Source: Pseudoramibacter faecis
Lineage (GTDB): Bacteria; Bacillota; Clostridia; Eubacteriales; Eubacteriaceae
Direction: 5' to 3'
NCBI RefSeq assembly: GCF_036289405.1
Contig: NZ_JAYFFI010000001.1
Location: forward strand, 473,478 to 537,477
Length of the DNA stretch: 64,000 nt
The translations under genes were made by a program, and so were the position numbers. Under the pieces are notes generated by a model. The model had not been told where the DNA came from and did no database searches. It worked only from the letters and a program-made list of their open reading frames with translations. Shown here piece after piece: positions 1-8,180 of this stretch; within the stretch, counting starts at the first letter, position 1, and each line of letters opens with the position of its first letter.

Positions 1-173
1 ACTTCGTAGGCTTCGTTGGCTTCCTTGAATTTATTTTCTGCTTCTTTATCGCCCTGATTGCGGTCCGGGTGATATTTTAAGGCCAGCTTGCGGTAGGCCT
101 TTTTAATGTCGTCTGCGCTGGCGTTTTTATCCACGCCCAGCACTTCATAATAATCGCGTTTTTCTTCACTCAT
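1..173 (-). CDS. dnaJ: DnaJ chaperone, N-terminal part only
   Basis: The 57 codons present encode the start of a J domain: MSEEKRDYYEVLGV, then a helix with KKAYRKLALKYHPDRN containing the invariant HPD that stimulates DnaK ATPase, followed by the helix III/IV region. The gene runs off the left edge, so the Gly/Phe region, zinc fingers and C-terminal substrate domain are not seen. It lies downstream of dnaK in the hrcA-grpE-dnaK-dnaJ heat-shock operon, separated by about 170 bases that contain a strong hairpin. DnaJ delivers unfolded cytosolic clients to DnaK. The start is the ATG at 173; the family assignment is secure. Confidence 0.95.
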   Translation of the reverse strand, partial: MSEEKRDYYEVLGVDKNASADDIKKAYRKLALKYHPDRNQGDKEAENKFKEANEAYE

Positions 174-265
174 CGCGTTTTCACCTCACGTCGTTTGTTG
201 CCGCCCCATTTTATGCCATCCGGCCGCGTCTGTAAAGCCGGCATTTTTAAATCGCCTTTGTTCAA

Positions 266-295
266 GAAGGGCAGCCCTTTAAAAAGCTGCCCTTC
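266..295 (-). terminator. Hairpin between dnaK and dnaJ
   Basis: Perfect 10-bp inverted repeat (GAAGGGCAGC / GCTGCCCTTC) with a 10-base loop. On the minus strand it is not followed by a clean U-tract, so partial termination or an mRNA processing/stability element that lowers dnaJ relative to dnaK is more likely than full termination. Confidence 0.5.
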
Positions 296-342
296 TCTTT
301 CTGCTCTGCGGCAGATCTTTTGTTGTCGTTAATGCCGTGCGG

Positions 343-2184
343 TTAGTCCGTGACGTCTTCATAGGTGGCGTCTTCCACGTCGTCGTCACCGCCGCCTTGT
401 GTCTGACCTTCGCCCTGGGGCGCTTCCTGGCCGGCCTGCTGCTGCGCCTGCGCATCGGCATACATCTTCTGCGCAATCGGATAAAGGGATTCATTCAGCG
501 CGTCGGTCGCGGTCTTGATGGCTTCGAGGTCGTCGCCCTGGGCCTTTTCCCGCAGCTCGGCAATCGCCGCTTCGACCTTCGCCTTTTCGTCGGCCGTGGC
601 CTTGTCGCCGATGTCTTTTAAGGACTGTTCGGCCTGATAGGCGGCGGAGTCGGCGTTGTTGCGCGCCTCGATGAGTTCCTTTTCCTTCTTGTCTTCGGCC
701 GCGTGCTGTTCCGCTTCCTTCACGGCCTTGTCGATATCGGCCTCGCTCATGTTGGAGGTGGACTTGATGACGATGTTCTGCGCCTTGCCGGTGCCCAAAT
801 CCTTGGCCGACACGTTGACAATGCCGTTGGCGTCGATGTCGAAGGTCACCTCGATCTGCGGCACCCCGCGGCGCGCCGCCGGAATGCCCGTCAGCTGGAA
901 GCGGCCCAGCGTTTTGTTGTCTCTGGCCATTTCCCGTTCGCCCTGGAGCACGTGGATGTCGACCGCCGTCTGATTGTCCGCCGCGGTGGAAAACACCTGG
1001 GATTTTTTCGTCGGGATCGTGGTGTTGCGTTCGATGAGTTTGGTGCTCACGCCGCCGAGGGTTTCAATCCCCAGAGACAGCGGGGTCACATCGAGGAGCA
1101 GCACGTCGTTGACTTCGCCGGCGAGCACCCCGGCCTGAATGGCTGCCCCGACGGCAACGCATTCGTCCGGGTTGACGGATTTGTCCGCATCCTTGCCGGT
1201 GATGCCCTTCACTGCGGCCTGCACCGCCGGAATCCGCGAAGAGCCGCCGACGAGAATCACCCGGCCCAGATCGGCGCCGGAGATCTCGGCGTCGGCCAGC
1301 GCTTGATTGACCGGCCCGCGGGTGGCGTCCACCAGATCGGCCGTCAGTTCGTCAAACTTGGCCCGGGACAGATCCATCTGCAGATGCTTCGGCCCTTCCG
1401 CCGTCGCGGTGATAAAGGGCAGGTTGATTTCGGTCTTCAGCGTGGAGGACAGTTCAATTTTGGCCTTTTCCGCCGCTTCCTTCAAACGCTGGAGCGCCAT
1501 CTTGTCGGCCTTCAGGTTGACGCCGTTTTCCTTCTTGAATTCGTCGGCCAGCCAGTCGATAACCTTGTTATCAAAATCGTCGCCGCCGAGGTGGTTGTTC
1601 CCAGAGGTCGCCATAACTTCAAACACGCCGTCGCCCAGTTCGAGGATGGAGACGTCAAAGGTGCCGCCGCCCAGGTCGAAGACCATGATCTTCTGGGACG
1701 CGTCCTTTTCAAGTCCATAGGCCAGCGATGCGGCCGTCGGCTCGTTGATGATGCGTTCCACCTCGAGACCGGCGATCTTGCCGGCATCCTTGGTGGCCTG
1801 GCGCTGGGCGTCGTTAAAGTAGGCCGGCACGGTGATCACGGCCTTTTTCACTTCCTCACCCAGGTAGGCTTCGGCGTCAGCCTTCAGCTTTTGCAGAATG
1901 ATCGCGGAGATCTCCTGCGGGGTGTATTCCTTGCCTTCGACGGTGACTTTGTAATCCGAGCCCATGTGGCGCTTGATGGACGAGATGGTGCCGTCCGGAT
2001 TGGAGATGGCGCCGCGCTTGGCCACCTGCCCCACCAGGCGTTCGCCGTCTTTGATCTGCACGACCGACGGGGTGGTTCTGGCGCCTTCCGCATTCGGAAT
2101 AACGACGGGATCGCCGCCTTCAAGCACAGCTACACAAGAATTGGTTGTTCCTAAATCGATGCCGATAATTTTTTCTTTACTCAT
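343..2184 (-). CDS. dnaK: Molecular chaperone DnaK (Hsp70)
   Basis: The 613-residue protein has normal Hsp70 length. Family signatures are visible: IIGIDLGTTNSCVAV at the N-terminus, the phosphate loop VFDLGGGTFDVSI near residue 170 and VILVGGSSRIPAVQ near 310, then the beta-sandwich substrate domain (TPLSLGIETLGG) and an alpha-helical lid. The tail is Gln/Gly-rich and ends in an acidic stretch (DDDVEDATYEDVTD), as in other bacterial DnaKs. It is an ATP-driven cytosolic folding chaperone working with DnaJ and GrpE. The start ATG has a strong AGGAGG site 7 bases upstream. It is third in the CIRCE/HrcA-controlled operon, 74 bases after grpE. Confidence 0.99.
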   Translation of the reverse strand: MSKEKIIGIDLGTTNSCVAVLEGGDPVVIPNAEGARTTPSVVQIKDGERLVGQVAKRGAISNPDGTISSIKRHMGSDYKVTVEGKEYTPQEISAIILQKLKADAEAYLGEEVKKAVITVPAYFNDAQRQATKDAGKIAGLEVERIINEPTAASLAYGLEKDASQKIMVFDLGGGTFDVSILELGDGVFEVMATSGNNHLGGDDFDNKVIDWLADEFKKENGVNLKADKMALQRLKEAAEKAKIELSSTLKTEINLPFITATAEGPKHLQMDLSRAKFDELTADLVDATRGPVNQALADAEISGADLGRVILVGGSSRIPAVQAAVKGITGKDADKSVNPDECVAVGAAIQAGVLAGEVNDVLLLDVTPLSLGIETLGGVSTKLIERNTTIPTKKSQVFSTAADNQTAVDIHVLQGEREMARDNKTLGRFQLTGIPAARRGVPQIEVTFDIDANGIVNVSAKDLGTGKAQNIVIKSTSNMSEADIDKAVKEAEQHAAEDKKEKELIEARNNADSAAYQAEQSLKDIGDKATADEKAKVEAAIAELREKAQGDDLEAIKTATDALNESLYPIAQKMYADAQAQQQAGQEAPQGEGQTQGGGDDDVEDATYEDVTD

Positions 2185-2258
2185 TTTATTGCCTCCTGAA
2201 ATTGTTCAAATGGATATTTTTTATCATTAATCGCGCTGAAAAGCGCCGGATTTTTTGC

Positions 2259-2813
2259 TTACTTCTGGTTGATTTGCACCATCGCGGCGCGCACCACCCG
2301 GTCTTTGTAGGTATAGCCCTTCTGAAAGACACTCAACACCACCTGATCGTCCGCTTCGGGATCACTCCCCACCGCCACGCCGTGGTGAAAATTCGGGTCG
2401 AAGGGCTGGCCTTCGGCTTCGATTTCCTCGAGGCCTTCCTCTTTGAGCACGCCCATCAGCTCGTCAAAGACCATCCGGACTCCTTCGGCCACCTGGCTCT
2501 CCTCGTCCGATTCGGCCGCCGCCTGAGCCCGTTCCAGATTGTCGACCACTGGGAGGAGCTTCTTGAGCAGTCCCTCGGTGGTGTAGGCCGCGATGTCGGC
2601 CTTTTCCCGGCTCGTGCGTTTTTTGTAATTGTCGAAATCCGCCCGCAGCCGCATCAGCTGATCTTTGTAATTCTCTTCCTGAGCTGCGTCTGCCTTGGGG
2701 GATTCCTGCGATGCTTCCGGCGTTTCGGCCTGGGCCGTCTGCTCGGTGTCAGCCGTCGATTCCGGCGTTGTCGGTTCGGCTTCCTGTGTTAATGGTTCTT
2801 TTTCTTCTGCCAT
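2259..2813 (-). CDS. grpE: Nucleotide exchange factor GrpE
   Basis: This 184-residue protein has an acidic, Glu/Ala/Thr-rich disordered N-terminus (about residues 1-45). A long helical segment follows (LMRLRADFDNYKKRTSREK), typical of the GrpE dimerisation coiled coil. The C-terminal beta domain carries the family pattern, including FDPNFHHGVA and YKDRVVRAAMVQI. GrpE releases ADP from DnaK to reset its cycle and can act as a thermosensor. It sits between hrcA and dnaK, with 42 bases to hrcA, consistent with one heat-shock transcript. Confidence 0.98.
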   Translation of the reverse strand: MAEEKEPLTQEAEPTTPESTADTEQTAQAETPEASQESPKADAAQEENYKDQLMRLRADFDNYKKRTSREKADIAAYTTEGLLKKLLPVVDNLERAQAAAESDEESQVAEGVRMVFDELMGVLKEEGLEEIEAEGQPFDPNFHHGVAVGSDPEADDQVVLSVFQKGYTYKDRVVRAAMVQINQK

Positions 2814-2855
2814 GATTCCTGCCTTTGTGTGTTTGCGCCGCGGTCATCGCCGCGG

Positions 2856-3899
2856 TTATTCCAATAGCTTGTTAATGTTGTCGTTGAGTTCCTCTCGAAT
2901 GGCATCGAGCACCGAGGACACCAGCGAATAATTCATCCGGGTCGGACCGATCACGCCGAAGGCGCCCATCGGGCTGCCGTTCATCTCGTAAGTCGAGGTG
3001 ATGATCGAAAATTCCTTCAGATGCTGATTGTCGTTCTCGTCGCCGATGGAGATGTGGATGATCTGATTGCGGTCGTCGCCGGTGTGGGTGATGCCGTTCA
3101 CCATCACCTTCGCCAAAAGGGGCTTGGCCTCGACCACGTCCACCAGATTCTTGATTTTGTCCACGTCGTTAAATTCCGGGTAGTTGAGCAGATTCTTAAA
3201 CCCTGTCGCCGTGACTTCGGTTTCCTCCTCGAGGAGGGTCTCCTGAAGGACCGGAAGCATTTCGCGAAGGGCCGCCGTCTCTGCCTGGGTCAGATCGGCG
3301 ATGCTGTCCACCATATCCGTACCGAAATCCTGCAGTGCGATGTTTTTGAGCATGCTGTTAAGCGCGTTGGACAGGTGCAGGGCCATTTCGTTATCCACAT
3401 TCTGGGAAAGGGTGATCTCCACATTCTTGGCGATGCCTTCCACCGTGACCACCACCATCAGCACTCGGTTGCGAATCAGCGGCACGATCTGCACATGTTT
3501 GCAGTTGAACCGCGAAACCCGAGGCGACAGCACCACCGAGGTATAGTTGGTGAGGGTCGACAGGGCATCGGCCGTGTGGACAATGGCGTGTTCGATCTCC
3601 CGGCCGGCCGTCAGATACCCCCGGTGAATGTCCCGGCGCATGCTCTCCGCGAGCTTGCGGATCTGCATGATCTCGTCCACATAATAGCGATAGGCCTTCT
3701 GCGTCGGGATGCGCCCGGCGGAGGTGTGAGGCGAAATCAAATAGCCCATCTCTTCCAGGTCGGCCATCTCGTTGCGGATGGTCGCCGGGCTGACCCCGAG
3801 CTCGTGATGCTTGGAGAGGGTCCGCGAGCCGACCGGATCGGCCGTATTGATGTATTCCTGAATCACCGCCGTGAGTATTTTCTTTTTTCTGGGCTTCAT
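2856..3899 (-). CDS. hrcA: Heat-inducible transcription repressor HrcA
   Basis: The 347-residue protein matches HrcA in length. An N-terminal winged helix is visible (ILTAVIQEYINTADPVGSRTL, then SPATIRNEMADLEEMGYL). After it come the HSAGRIPT-type linker, here HTSAGRIPTQKAYRYYVD, and a central GAF-like region. The C-terminus has GPTRMNYSLVSSVLDAI, the usual HrcA ending. It represses its own operon by binding the CIRCE element directly upstream, and in Firmicutes its activity depends on GroEL. As first gene it sets expression of grpE, dnaK and dnaJ. Confidence 0.98.
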   Translation of the reverse strand: MKPRKKKILTAVIQEYINTADPVGSRTLSKHHELGVSPATIRNEMADLEEMGYLISPHTSAGRIPTQKAYRYYVDEIMQIRKLAESMRRDIHRGYLTAGREIEHAIVHTADALSTLTNYTSVVLSPRVSRFNCKHVQIVPLIRNRVLMVVVTVEGIAKNVEITLSQNVDNEMALHLSNALNSMLKNIALQDFGTDMVDSIADLTQAETAALREMLPVLQETLLEEETEVTATGFKNLLNYPEFNDVDKIKNLVDVVEAKPLLAKVMVNGITHTGDDRNQIIHISIGDENDNQHLKEFSIITSTYEMNGSPMGAFGVIGPTRMNYSLVSSVLDAIREELNDNINKLLE

Positions 3900-3917
3900 C
3901 TTATCACCGCCTCTTTA

Positions 3918-3944
3918 TTAGCACTCTTTTTGCATGAGTGCTAA
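3918..3944. promoter_or_regulatory. CIRCE operator (HrcA binding site)
   Basis: A perfect consensus inverted repeat: TTAGCACTC, 9-base spacer, GAGTGCTAA. It begins 19 bases upstream of the hrcA start and just downstream of the promoter -10, so bound HrcA would block initiation. Confidence 0.98.
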
Positions 3945-3955
3945 TATCTGTGTTT

Positions 3956-3984
3956 AATATAGCACCGGGATTTTGAATTGTCAA
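3956..3984 (-). promoter_or_regulatory. SigA-type promoter of the hrcA operon
   Basis: On the minus strand: TTGACA, 17-base spacer, TATATT. It is immediately followed by the CIRCE element, the usual arrangement of class I heat-shock operons. Confidence 0.9.
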
Positions 3985-4053
3985 CAAGAATCCGACGTAA
4001 ATTTCCCCTTCCGACGTTTTTTCTGAAAAATTTACAGTTTAATTTAAGCCGGC

Positions 4054-5226
4054 TCACACAAAGGCTACAAACACCTGATTAGCCAAGTCGTATCCCCGGC
4101 GGCTCAGCCGCAGCGCATCGCCGGCCACCTCGACGAGTCCCTGCCGCCGCAGCTTGGCGATGGCCGCGTCGTACTCCTCAAAAAAGGAAACGCCGAAAAG
4201 TTGCTGAAAAACCGCGTCGCGCACGCCCGCAGTGCGCCGGAGCCCGAGAAACATGAAATCGCCCTTGGCCTCGGCCAGAGACAGCCGGTGATCCTCCGCC
4301 AACGCCCGGCCCGGCGCCAGACAATAAGCCGCCAAGTTCGATGTGTTTGCAAAGCGCCGGCCATCTCCGTCCCCCAGAGGCAGGGCCAGCGGCCGCGAAA
4401 AGGAGGCCGCCCCGAGGCCATAGCCCCGATAGGGCTCGAAAGTCCAGTACCGGCTGTTGTGCCGACTCGCGTAACCCGGACGGGCCAAGTTGGAAATTTC
4501 GTAGGGTTCAAAGCCTGCGGCGGCTGCCATCCGGCGCACCGTTTCATACATCGCGCGCTCCTCCGCCTCCTGAGGAAGCGCGAGCCGGCCTTCCCGCTCT
4601 AAACGGTCGAACACCGTCCCCGGCTCGACGATCAGGCTATAGGCCGAGAGATGGGTCAAGGGCTGGGCAAACAGATCCCGCATGGTCGCCGCGACGTCGG
4701 CCAGCTGCTGCTCCGGCAGGCCGAAGATCACGTCGGCGGAGATATTCTCAAACCCAGCGGCCTTCGCGGCCGCCACCGTGGCAAAAAAATCCGCCGCGCG
4801 GTGCGCCCGCCCCATCAGCGCGAGCAGTCTGTTATCGGTGCTCTGGCAGCCGACGGACAGCCGGTTAAAGCCCAGCGCCCGATAGGCCGCAAGCTTTTCG
4901 CCCACCGCCGAGGCGGGGTTCACCTCGATGGTCGCCTCGATATCGGCATCCCGCAGGGAAAAAGCGTAGCGCGCCTCCAGCGCCGCCGCCACCCGGGCAA
5001 TCTGCGCCGCGTCCACAAAGGACGGGGTGCCGCCGCCAAAATAAAGGCTTGCCACCCGCTTTCCCGCCGCTGCGCCATCGTCTCGAATTTCGGCGATGAG
5101 CGCGTCGATATACCGGTCGACGGCCGCCGCGTCCTCCCGAGACGAACAAAAATCGCAATAGCGGCATTTCTTAACGCAAAAGGGAATATGCACATAAACG
5201 CCGATTCCCTGTCGATCCTTCTGCAT
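4054..5226 (-). CDS. hemW: Radical SAM HemW (heme chaperone / coproporphyrinogen oxidase-like)
   Basis: This 390-residue radical SAM protein carries the 4Fe-4S motif C17-x3-C21-x2-C24 (VHIPFCVKKCRYCDF), then the GGGTPSF SAM-binding motif, and ends in a C-terminal HemW-type domain (GLRRTAGV, RQGLVEV). HemW proteins are heme chaperones historically called oxygen-independent coproporphyrinogen oxidases; true HemN has an extra cysteine pattern not seen here. I chose the ATG at 5226 because GGAGG lies five bases before it; the in-frame TTG at 5238 would overlap that site. hemW upstream of hrcA is a common Firmicutes arrangement. Confidence 0.93.
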   Translation of the reverse strand: MQKDRQGIGVYVHIPFCVKKCRYCDFCSSREDAAAVDRYIDALIAEIRDDGAAAGKRVASLYFGGGTPSFVDAAQIARVAAALEARYAFSLRDADIEATIEVNPASAVGEKLAAYRALGFNRLSVGCQSTDNRLLALMGRAHRAADFFATVAAAKAAGFENISADVIFGLPEQQLADVAATMRDLFAQPLTHLSAYSLIVEPGTVFDRLEREGRLALPQEAEERAMYETVRRMAAAAGFEPYEISNLARPGYASRHNSRYWTFEPYRGYGLGAASFSRPLALPLGDGDGRRFANTSNLAAYCLAPGRALAEDHRLSLAEAKGDFMFLGLRRTAGVRDAVFQQLFGVSFFEEYDAAIAKLRRQGLVEVAGDALRLSRRGYDLANQVFVAFV

Positions 5227-5326
5227 GGCCACCTCCAAAATTTCGCGCCGGCGCCATTATCCGGCGTGCATTATGCTATAATAATGAAAACACCCGCACA
5301 TTGCAACGCATCCAAGGAGAACGCTC

Positions 5327-6265
5327 ATGAAAAAAATGATCGGCTTCGGGCTCGCGGCCCTCGGCTTTGCCGCCGCCTTCGCCTGCCTGAAGCAAAAGAA
5401 AGAAAAAACTGCCTCACATCCATCTGCCGTTCCGGTCATCGATTATCACGACGCCGAACACCTGATTCTCTGCGACGAGTCGCAGCTCGACCGCCGCTTC
5501 CTGCTGCCCGAGACCACCATCAACTTCCGGGATATCGGCGGCTACACCGGCCGGGACGGCCGAAAGCTGCGCTGGGGGCTGGTATTTCGCGCCGAGGCGC
5601 TTTCAGATTGGAATGACGACGCCATCGCCGCCCTCGAGGCCATCGGTCTGCGCCACGTGATTGACTTCCGCGACACCGGCCGGGCGGGCGAACAGCGCGA
5701 TCGGCTGCCCGCCACGGCGGACTACATCAACCTGCCGGTGCTGAAGGGCATCCCGGTCTCCGCCCGGGACATCGACTTCGACGATCCAGGCGCCATCGAC
5801 CGCTTCTTCCGGGAGATTTACCGCTACCAGGTCGAACACAAAGCCCGGGATTTTGCCCGGGTGCTCCATCTGATGACAGACCCCGCGGCCTTTCCGCTGC
5901 TTTATCACTGCACCAACGGCAAAGACCGCACCGGCTTTATGACGGCGCTGATCCTTTTGATCTGCGGCGTGCCGGAGTCCGTAATCCTCTCCGACTACAC
6001 CCTGAGCAACCTCACCTTCGAGCGGGCCTACGAAAGTCTGGGCACCATCATGGCCACCGGCTTTAACATGGCCGCGCCGGAGGAACGGGCCAAGCTGCGG
6101 GACTTCTTCGGCGTTCGGCCGGCCTGGCTTAAGTCCCAGCTCGATTTTATCCGCGAACACTTCGGCCATGTCGACCGCTACCTGACCGAGCAGACCGACC
6201 TCGCCCCGGCGGATCTCGCCGCCATCCGCGCCAATTTGCTCGCGCCGGCCGGCGACGTTGTATAA
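5327..6265 (+). CDS. Membrane-anchored tyrosine-protein phosphatase family protein
   Basis: The 312-residue protein carries the Cys-phosphatase loop HCTNGKDRTG, with predicted nucleophile C195 and Arg201 (Y_phosphatase3/Tps-like family). An upstream block NFRDIGGYTGRDGRKLRWG is the usual N-terminal signature of that family. Residues 5-20 form a hydrophobic segment followed by KQKKEK, suggesting an N-terminal membrane anchor or signal peptide, so part or all of the enzyme may act outside the membrane. AAGGAG precedes the ATG. Substrate (phosphotyrosine, phosphoserine or phosphoinositide) cannot be told from sequence. It is monocistronic, with a terminator just downstream. Confidence 0.85.
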   Translation: MKKMIGFGLAALGFAAAFACLKQKKEKTASHPSAVPVIDYHDAEHLILCDESQLDRRFLLPETTINFRDIGGYTGRDGRKLRWGLVFRAEALSDWNDDAIAALEAIGLRHVIDFRDTGRAGEQRDRLPATADYINLPVLKGIPVSARDIDFDDPGAIDRFFREIYRYQVEHKARDFARVLHLMTDPAAFPLLYHCTNGKDRTGFMTALILLICGVPESVILSDYTLSNLTFERAYESLGTIMATGFNMAAPEERAKLRDFFGVRPAWLKSQLDFIREHFGHVDRYLTEQTDLAPADLAAIRANLLAPAGDVV

Positions 6266-6294
6266 AATAAAATTTTCCTGCATATTTACCCATA

Positions 6295-6326
6295 AAAGGC
6301 TGGCCTTTTGCCGGCCTTTGTTTTAT
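6295..6326 (+). terminator. Intrinsic terminator after the phosphatase gene
   Basis: Stem AAAGGCTGGC / GCCGGCCTTT with a short loop, followed by TGTTTTA; 30 bases after the phosphatase stop. Confidence 0.75.
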
Positions 6327-6358
6327 AATAAAGATAATTTTAAGAGAGGAGTTCATTC

Positions 6359-7180
6359 ATGAAAAAGAAACTCACAGTGATTGCCCTCGCCGCCTGCCTC
6401 GCCGCGGTGATCGGTTTTGCGACGGGCTGCGGCAGCAAACAAAAGAGCGCCCTGGACGACGGGGTTTTGCAGATCGGCACCAACGCCGAATACACCCCCT
6501 TCGAATATAAGGATAAAAACAACAAGCTCGTCGGCTTCGACGTGGATCTCGGCCGCGCCCTCGCCAAGAAAATGGGCGTGAAGGCCAAATGGACCAACAC
6601 CTCCTTCGACGGGATCTTCAACGGGCTCAATTCTGGCCAGTACGAATGCATCATCGCCGGCGTCTCCAACACCGACAAGCGACAGAAGAGCTTCGCCATG
6701 AGCAATTCCTACCTGGGCAACGGCGTGGTGATCGTCTCCCCGGCCGGCGGCACCCAGGCCACGGATATCAAGCAGCTTGACGGCAAGAAAGTCGGCGTCC
6801 AGCTCGAAACCACCGCGGATTACGCGGCCAAGGCTTTCAAAAAGGACGGCAACAAAATGACCCTCAAGGAATTCGACTCCATGATCGACGCCTTCACCGC
6901 GCTGCGGGGCGGCCAGATCGACTACATCATGACCGATGAACCGGTGGCCAACTTCTATGTGGCACAGCAGCCGAATACTTACAAGGTCTCTTCGAGCACG
7001 TTGTCCAACGAGCCGGTGGCCGTTGTCTGCCGCAAGCAGGACACCGCCCTGCGCGACAAGATCAACGACGCGCTCAAGGCCATCAAAAAGGACGGCACCT
7101 ACGGCAAATTGACAAAAAAATGGTTCGGCAAGGACCTGACCCACCAGAAGATCAACAACAAGATCAAGACCTACGACTAA
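6359..7180 (+). CDS. Amino-acid ABC transporter substrate-binding lipoprotein
   Basis: The 273-residue precursor has a basic N-terminus, a hydrophobic stretch and a lipobox ending ATGC, giving lipid attachment at C24. The mature part is a family 3 periplasmic-binding protein: LQIGTNAEYTPFEYKD at the start of lobe 1, VGFDVDLGRALAKKMG, and KKVGVQLETTADYAA in lobe 2. Such proteins capture polar amino acids for a His/Gln-type ABC importer. No permease or ATPase gene adjoins it; it is flanked by terminators, so it either serves a transporter encoded elsewhere or has a sensory role. AGAGGAG precedes the ATG. Confidence 0.92.
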   Translation: MKKKLTVIALAACLAAVIGFATGCGSKQKSALDDGVLQIGTNAEYTPFEYKDKNNKLVGFDVDLGRALAKKMGVKAKWTNTSFDGIFNGLNSGQYECIIAGVSNTDKRQKSFAMSNSYLGNGVVIVSPAGGTQATDIKQLDGKKVGVQLETTADYAAKAFKKDGNKMTLKEFDSMIDAFTALRGGQIDYIMTDEPVANFYVAQQPNTYKVSSSTLSNEPVAVVCRKQDTALRDKINDALKAIKKDGTYGKLTKKWFGKDLTHQKINNKIKTYD

Positions 7181-7193
7181 ACCTCCATTGGCA

Positions 7194-7218
7194 GCCCTGC
7201 ACAACGCAGGGCTTTTTT
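7194..7218 (+). terminator. Intrinsic terminator
   Basis: Perfect GCCCTGC / GCAGGGC stem, 5-base loop, then TTTTTT; it ends the binding-protein transcript. Confidence 0.92.
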
Positions 7219-7242
7219 AGTTTAATTTTTAATTTGATTTTC

Positions 7243-7271
7243 GTGACAAGCTTTTTGAAATGGTTTATAAT
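7243..7271 (+). promoter_or_regulatory. Promoter of the small gene at 7305
   Basis: GTGACA, 17-base spacer, TATAAT. It overlaps an upstream in-frame ATG at 7260, which shows that ATG cannot be the start of the transcript's protein. Confidence 0.85.
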
Positions 7272-7304
7272 TTAAAAAACGATCGCGTGGAGGGAGGCTT
7301 CATC

Positions 7305-7646
7305 ATGAAATACGTTTTAGCGTTGGTCCGCAGAACCGAAGATGCCACTGATGTTTTGATTATCGATATCAAGGAAGAACCTCAAAAACATCTGTTAAGT
7401 GAGGTGATGCAGGCGGAAGCTTTTCGCGAATTCAACCGCTTCCGGCAATATGATCAAAAACCCGTTGTCCCGTTGAAGGCCATGACCGAGGCCGTTTACT
7501 ATGGCGATGCCGGCGTGGAATATCAGGAAGCGCCCGGAGACAAGGCGGTTTTCATCGGAAAAAACTACGCCATTTTGGCACTCAACGACGCGGAGGATAC
7601 TCGCTACGTCTGGCAGATTTCCCCCTGGATCAACGAAGACGCTTAA
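7305..7646 (+). CDS. Hypothetical protein, 113 aa
   Basis: Not recognised. The start at 7305 (MKYVLALVRRTEDATDV) follows GGAGGGA and the promoter at 7243-7271; the longer frame from 7260 would begin inside that promoter. The protein is soluble, without signal peptide, cysteines or membrane segments. It has alternating hydrophobic strands near the N-terminus (VLALV, VLIIDI) and a C-terminal stretch VFIGKNYAILALNDAEDTRYVWQI, suggesting a small alpha/beta fold. It is a single-gene transcript bounded by a promoter and a bidirectional hairpin. No functional claim is made. Confidence 0.75.
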   Translation: MKYVLALVRRTEDATDVLIIDIKEEPQKHLLSEVMQAEAFREFNRFRQYDQKPVVPLKAMTEAVYYGDAGVEYQEAPGDKAVFIGKNYAILALNDAEDTRYVWQISPWINEDA

Positions 7647-7660
7647 GGCGTCCATCAAAA

Positions 7661-7690
7661 AACGACCGAATCTTTATTGATTCGGTCGTT
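7661..7690. terminator. Bidirectional terminator
   Basis: Perfect 12-bp stem AACGACCGAATC / GATTCGGTCGTT with A-tract on one side and T-tract on the other. It serves the plus-strand gene ending at 7646 and the minus-strand gene ending at 7713. Confidence 0.92.
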
Positions 7691-7712
7691 TTTTGTGTGT
7701 TGCCCGGCGCGT

Positions 7713-7967
7713 TCAGGATTTTGGCCCTCGGCCAAACCGGTGGGGCTTATCCGATGCCTTTTCCTCCGACACCTCCCCGACCTTAGGCTCCGCTTTTCCC
7801 CGCTCAAACCGTTCGACGGGTTCCTCCTTGCGCTCGTCCGGCCCGGTGTCACCTTTACCGAAGCGTTTCGGGGGCGCTTCTCCCGGGACGGCCGCCTGCT
7901 CAGCCGCCTCATCGCTGGCTATCATCACTCTTTTTTCCAATTGGTCTTTGTCCTTCTGATCTTTCAT
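7713..7967 (-). CDS. Small highly charged hypothetical protein, 84 aa
   Basis: Not recognised. The start is placed at 7967 (MKDQKDKDQLEKRV), just after a GGGGGGAT ribosome site; a longer frame from 8003 would start inside the promoter. The product is rich in Lys, Glu, Asp, Pro and Gly, lacks hydrophobic core segments and has near-repeats of KRFGKG, ERFERG and HRFGRG. It is therefore probably disordered. It has its own strong promoter (8002-8029). A decayed copy of gene and promoter lies at 12640-12975, on the other side of the sugar operon. Confidence 0.7.
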   Translation of the reverse strand: MKDQKDKDQLEKRVMIASDEAAEQAAVPGEAPPKRFGKGDTGPDERKEEPVERFERGKAEPKVGEVSEEKASDKPHRFGRGPKS

Positions 7968-8001
7968 GGTGATCCCCCCTTTCGTGCGTTTTTTCGCTAT
8001 C

Positions 8002-8029
8002 ATTATACCGCTTGTTCAAGGGATGTCAA
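8002..8029 (-). promoter_or_regulatory. Promoter of the small charged-protein gene
   Basis: Minus strand TTGACA, 16-base spacer, TATAAT. The same promoter with identical hexamers and spacing recurs at 12948-12975. Confidence 0.9.
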
Positions 8030-8061
8030 GGTTTACAGGCGCTTTTGAGCCGCCCCGCAAA

Positions 8062-8087
8062 AAAAGAAGGCGCAACGCCCTCTTTTT
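8062..8087 (-). terminator. Terminator downstream of the sugar operon
   Basis: Minus strand GAGGGCG-TTG-CGCCTTC followed by a T-tract. It lies about 95 bases after the aldolase stop. A near-identical hairpin recurs at 13004-13028. Confidence 0.8.
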
Positions 8088-8180
8088 CCATAGCCAAGTT
8101 TCCAATATTAAAGATTATCGTGGTTTTTATCGTTACAAATTTAACCCGGCTCTTCGAAATCGGATTTTCATTTTTATATA

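Noticed and set aside
703..2154. 483-codon plus-strand ORF opposite dnaK
   Set aside because: It is the antisense shadow of dnaK in GC-rich sequence, with low-complexity His/Arg/Gly composition and no ribosome site.
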